A stretch of 64,000 nt of DNA, from NCBI RefSeq assembly GCF_036288925.1, contig NZ_CP127167.1, positions 558,001 through 622,000 of the forward strand. The letters run 5' to 3'. This document shows positions 60,661 through 64,000 of this stretch, one piece after another (the stretch's first letter is position 1; each line of letters begins with the position of its first letter). The stretch comes from Haemophilus parainfluenzae. GTDB taxonomy: Bacteria > Pseudomonadota > Gammaproteobacteria > Enterobacterales > Pasteurellaceae. The translations under genes were made by a program, and so were the position numbers. Under the pieces are notes generated by a model. The model was not told the origin of the DNA and searched no databases. It worked only from the letters and a program-made list of their open reading frames with translations.

Positions 60661-62295
60661 ATGAAACTCAAAAATCTTTCAATTGCAACCGCACTTTTAC
60701 TGGCGTTAACCGGCTGTGGCAGCAGCGGTGGCGGAAACAGCGATAACCCCCCAACTACGCCCAATAACGAAATTCAAAACAACCAAACAACACAAAATCA
60801 AGCTAACACGCAACAGGCTGAACTCGATCGTTTAAAAACGCAACTTTCTCAAGCGCAAAATGAAAAGCAAACGGCAGAAGATAAACTTAAACAAGCCGAG
60901 CAGCTTTCTGCGCAAGATTTAAATAAAGCAAAAGCAGGTTTACAAAAAGCACAAGAAGAACTTGCAGCAGCACAAAAAGCATTAGATGAAAAACTCTCCT
61001 TAGAAAAAATGCTTACTCGTGATGAAGTATTTCAATTTGCATTACATAACGGTTTAAATACTGTTGATTCTAGCGAATTTGCAGATAATTTCAAAAATAA
61101 CAGCAAATCATTTGTAACTGAACAGCTCGTTGAAGTTCACAAAATTATAGCGCTTAAACGTTTAGCAAGAAGCTATAGCTTATCCGAAGATGAAGTTCGC
61201 AATTTTGTAAACGCAAATAAAGACAAAACATTAAATGAAGCAAGAACATTACTTAATGATAAACGTACAGAAAGAGAAAATTTAATCAATGAATTAACCG
61301 CCCTTGCAAAGCAAAAAGGTTTAGAGGAGTGGGAAGCACGTAATTTTGCCTACGGTAAAAACTATACAGATAAAGAAAGTGCGGTCCAAGATCTCAATAA
61401 TTACATTGCTGAGAAAGATAAACGTAAAACCAAAATCGATGAATTAATTAATCTTGCGAAAGAAAAAGGGTTAGATGATTGGGAAGCGCAGAATTTTGCT
61501 AATAGTAATATTGAAAATGAGCGAACTAAAGCATTGGAAAATTTAGATAATTTATTAATAGAAAAAGAGCAATCAGCAATTTTAGATGCAAAACGCAATA
61601 TCATTAGAGAGGCGTATAAAACACCTGAAGGATTTACTCGAAAATATGACCCACAAGAAACTACATCTTCAAACGTTCGAGGAGAAGAATCATCCAAACA
61701 AACATCATATATAGATGTTTATAATCAAAAATATTCTATTGTTGTTGGTAAATATGAAGACTATAAAAACCTTAATGATCCGATGTACAATAGAGAAACA
61801 TATAGCGTTTCTATACAACGCAATTATCTAAATGGAGTGAATACCAAAGATATACCTAATGAAGGTAAAGCGACTTATATCGGGACTGCTTTCACTAAAG
61901 ATAGAGAAGGAATGCTTACATATAATGTAGATTTTGCCAATAAAAAAGGTGAGGGAAATATTACCGGTTTAGACGGTTTAGGTAATCTAACTTTACATGA
62001 AGGTAATTTAGCCGAAATCTACGGCAAAGATTGGGGTAAAGGCATATCTTCTGATATGACTTCTGATAAATGGACAAACATGAAAGGGGAATATTTACTG
62101 CTATTTTACGGAAAAAATGCTGAAGAAATTGCAGGTGTAGCCGAATTTGGTAAAGAAAATGTCTCTTATGATGATCAAGAGGTAAAAGAATTATTTAAAG
62201 TTGTGCCTAGAAACGGTGAACGTAATCTCCATTATTCTAGTAGCGATAATATCGCTATCGGCTTCGGCGGTACACGTGGCGAGATCCAAAAATAA
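60661..62295 (+). CDS. Slam-dependent surface lipoprotein with coiled coil and 50-residue repeats
   Basis: 544 residues. Lipoprotein signal with lipobox LTGC (Cys19), a low-complexity Asn/Gln/Thr linker (20-50), a coiled coil (about 52-115), then helical repeats with period 50: LTALAKQKGLEEWEARNFA (212) and LINLAKEKGLDDWEAQNFA (262), plus a diverged copy near 165. The C-terminal ~150 residues (GKATYIGTAF, GEGNITGL, GEYLLLFYGKNAEEIAGVAEF split over strands, IGFGGTRGEI) look like the small beta-barrel of TbpB/fHbp-type lipoproteins. The gene directly upstream of slam makes it the probable Slam cargo. Ligand unknown. Confidence 0.8.
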   Translation: MKLKNLSIATALLLALTGCGSSGGGNSDNPPTTPNNEIQNNQTTQNQANTQQAELDRLKTQLSQAQNEKQTAEDKLKQAEQLSAQDLNKAKAGLQKAQEELAAAQKALDEKLSLEKMLTRDEVFQFALHNGLNTVDSSEFADNFKNNSKSFVTEQLVEVHKIIALKRLARSYSLSEDEVRNFVNANKDKTLNEARTLLNDKRTERENLINELTALAKQKGLEEWEARNFAYGKNYTDKESAVQDLNNYIAEKDKRKTKIDELINLAKEKGLDDWEAQNFANSNIENERTKALENLDNLLIEKEQSAILDAKRNIIREAYKTPEGFTRKYDPQETTSSNVRGEESSKQTSYIDVYNQKYSIVVGKYEDYKNLNDPMYNRETYSVSIQRNYLNGVNTKDIPNEGKATYIGTAFTKDREGMLTYNVDFANKKGEGNITGLDGLGNLTLHEGNLAEIYGKDWGKGISSDMTSDKWTNMKGEYLLLFYGKNAEEIAGVAEFGKENVSYDDQEVKELFKVVPRNGERNLHYSSSDNIAIGFGGTRGEIQK

Positions 62296-62314
62296 ACTTT
62301 TCCTTTAATATAAA

Positions 62315-62350
62315 AATGCCGTTTGAACCTCGGTTTAAACGGCATTACTT
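62315..62350 (+). terminator. Hairpin between the surface lipoprotein and slam genes
   Basis: AATGCCGTTTGAACC and GGTTTAAACGGCATT pair (one wobble) around a tiny loop, 20 bases after the lipoprotein stop. The weak T tail suggests partial termination, giving more cargo than translocator. Confidence 0.7.
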
Positions 62351-62361
62351 TCTAATCGACT

Positions 62362-63783
62362 ATGAAAAAACTTCCCTATTTTATCATTCTATTTCCCTTA
62401 GCTACTCAAGCTGAAACCTTCCAAGCACCACAGCCTATTTTCTTTGAAAAGAATATCGTGCCAAAAACGGAAGATCCGCAGATAAAAACGCCGGAAAAAT
62501 CTACCGCACTTTCAAGACCGATGACATTTGAATCCAATGACAATACCCAAACTAAACTGGAAAAACTGATCAATTATAGTGTGGTAAAACAACAATGGGG
62601 GATATTGAAACAAACGTTGCCGCTTTATCAATCGCAACCTCAGCACGATGTCACGCTATATCGTTATGCCCTAGGGGCGATGTTGCGTGCGGAGCGCAAC
62701 CATAAGCAAGCGATTCGTCTTTATCGGCAAATTGTTGATGAAAAACCGGAACTTGCCTATCCGCGTTTCGATTTAGGCGTGATGTTATTTGAAAATAAAC
62801 AGTATCACCAAGCTAAAGCAGAACTTGAGCGCGCTATGCCGGATTTATCTCCGCCTATGCAACAATTCGCCCAACGTTATTTGGCCACCATGAATGAACG
62901 CCAAGGCTGGAAAGCAGACGTAGAATGGCAATATACCCAAACCGACAACGTGAATAACGCGTCATCCCAACAAGATATTTTGTTAGGTAAATTGCGCTTT
63001 AAAAAAGACAAAGACTCTTTACCACAAAAAGCGCACGGCTTTCGTTACGGACTTGGGTTAAGCCGTGAAATCAATGTCGCCGGTAATCATTTTGTGACCT
63101 TAAACAGCCGTTTTGGCGGCGTGTATTACTGGGATAATCAAGATTATAGCGAAAAATCACTTTACGCCGCATTGGGCTATCGTCATCGTTCCGTCTTACA
63201 ATCTTTAGGATTGACGCCCTTTTTTGAGCAAAACTGGTTGGGTGCGCCACGTTATAGCCAAAATTATGGCATTACCGCAGATTTACACCGTGAATTAACC
63301 GCACTTTGGTCGCTCTCCGGTACGCTTTCCCACACGCAAAAACGTTATGCGGATGCCAATATTGCACGCCGTCATAACGGCTATATTAACGGCGCAACAT
63401 TCGCATTAAGTTATCAAGCGAAACCGAATTGGTTACTTTTCGGCGGGATTGAAGGCAGTATGGATCGCAGCAAAGACAAAGCAGAGTCCTCACTTCGTCG
63501 AGGTGTCAATATCGGCACCGTCTGGCAAATTAAGGATTTTGCTACCCGTTTAAGCCTGCGCTATGTGAAACGTTATTTTCGTGCAGAAAATTTCTATTTC
63601 CCAATGAAAAAACGACAAGATAAAGAATACGGTTTTAACATTTCGCTATGGCATAACAAACTGCAATGGAAAGGTTTTATACCTAAATTAAATTATCGTT
63701 ACCGTAAAATTGACAGTAATATCCCGGAATTTTATTCGCGCACAAGTGGCGAGTGGTTTGTGTCTGTCGAACGTAATTTCTAA
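62362..63783 (+). CDS. Surface lipoprotein assembly modifier (Slam, DUF560)
   Basis: 473 residues. Sec signal (about 1-17), a TPR-containing periplasmic domain (about 60-175, with LYRYALGAMLRAERNHKQAI and a following repeat), then a beta-barrel of alternating strands ending in the outer-membrane signature VERNF. This is the Slam layout: an outer-membrane protein that flips specific lipoproteins to the cell surface (type XI secretion in recent naming). It sits 66 bases after its likely cargo. Confidence 0.88.
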   Translation: MKKLPYFIILFPLATQAETFQAPQPIFFEKNIVPKTEDPQIKTPEKSTALSRPMTFESNDNTQTKLEKLINYSVVKQQWGILKQTLPLYQSQPQHDVTLYRYALGAMLRAERNHKQAIRLYRQIVDEKPELAYPRFDLGVMLFENKQYHQAKAELERAMPDLSPPMQQFAQRYLATMNERQGWKADVEWQYTQTDNVNNASSQQDILLGKLRFKKDKDSLPQKAHGFRYGLGLSREINVAGNHFVTLNSRFGGVYYWDNQDYSEKSLYAALGYRHRSVLQSLGLTPFFEQNWLGAPRYSQNYGITADLHRELTALWSLSGTLSHTQKRYADANIARRHNGYINGATFALSYQAKPNWLLFGGIEGSMDRSKDKAESSLRRGVNIGTVWQIKDFATRLSLRYVKRYFRAENFYFPMKKRQDKEYGFNISLWHNKLQWKGFIPKLNYRYRKIDSNIPEFYSRTSGEWFVSVERNF

Positions 63784-63814
63784 AGGAAGTTACCCAAAAT
63801 AAAATATAAAACAT

Positions 63815-63856
63815 AGCCGCACTTTGATTTTCGCCTTCAAAGTGCGGTCTCTTTTC
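63815..63856 (+). terminator. Terminator of slam made of inverted uptake signals
   Basis: GCCGCACTTTGA and TCAAAGTGCGGT face each other around TTTTCGCCT, followed by a T-rich stretch. One arm has a single change from the uptake signal. Confidence 0.78.
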
Positions 63857-63931
63857 AAGGTATTTTCTCTTCACTTCGCTTTGTCTATCTATCAAATCAA
63901 TTTTTTCTACCTTTCCTCATCACCGCTAAAA

Positions 63932-63947
63932 TGTGATCTATCTCACA
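63932..63947. promoter_or_regulatory. Perfect CRP-binding site near the window end
   Basis: TGTGATCTATCTCACA matches TGTGA-N6-TCACA at every conserved base. No gene starts before base 64000, so its target is beyond the window. Confidence 0.8.
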
Positions 63948-64000
63948 GTTTTAAGTCTTGTCTTGTGCTCAAATTGAACCACTGTCCTTTTTTTGGGACG

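Overview
The window is about 39% GC chromosome from a Pasteurellaceae bacterium, most likely a Haemophilus of the H. parainfluenzae type. Three things support this. By eye there are roughly 35 copies of the DNA uptake signal AAGTGCGGT or its complement. The gene content and neighbour pairs resemble H. influenzae (asd-pldB-torY-torZ, speF-potE, cpdB, arcB, uxuA-uxuR-kdgK-dctPQM). A HMW1C-like N-glycosyltransferase lies next to rimO. No species call can be proved from this sequence alone. I saw no rRNA, tRNA, CRISPR array, prophage or transposase.

Layout. 1-5.4 kb: end of trmA, then rsmJ and rseC, followed by an abgA-like/dcuC/pepE block flanked by a direct repeat of the rseC 3' end; the second copy is fused in frame to a different 5' end. 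5.4-10.7 kb: ornithine metabolism, with potE and speF behind a 35-codon leader resembling SpeFL, and arcB. 10.8-15.3 kb: cpdB with a twin-arginine leader, a MetP/MetS-type amino acid importer with a 32-residue small subunit, and yebE. 15.5-21.7 kb: ilvG-ilvM-(lipoprotein)-ilvD-ilvA, interrupted by a frameshift-prone lipoprotein gene and a long inverted-repeat element. 21.8-31.4 kb: atpIBEFHAGDC, rsmG and mnmG, all leftward. 31.47-31.83 kb: a recognisable chromosomal replication origin between mnmG and mioC. 31.9-36.4 kb: mioC, zapB, glpX, mutS.

36.5-47.8 kb is a divergent hexuronate regulon. Leftward are dctP, kdgK, an SDR dehydrogenase, uxaC and eda; rightward are dctQ, dctM, a GH31 glycosidase, uxuR and uxuA. 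The shared control region carries a UxuR-like operator and a CRP site. The TRAP system would import a uronate or uronate-containing glycoside, GH31 would hydrolyse a glycoside in the cytoplasm, and UxaC, the SDR, UxuA, KdgK and Eda would take glucuronate to pyruvate and glyceraldehyde-3-phosphate. A secreted PP2C-like phosphatase and an EamA transporter follow.

49.7-60 kb: mgtC, rimO-ngt, asd, pldB and the torYZ S-/N-oxide respiratory pair. 60.1-63.8 kb: an XRE regulator divergent from a surface lipoprotein gene and a Slam (DUF560) outer-membrane translocator, a compact lipoprotein-display system with a 50-residue internal repeat in its cargo.

The least ordinary items are the Slam/lipoprotein pair, the GH31 enzyme inside a uronate regulon, the periplasmic PP2C phosphatase, the NGT with a lysine-rich tail, the SpeFL-type leader and the rseC repeat/chimera.
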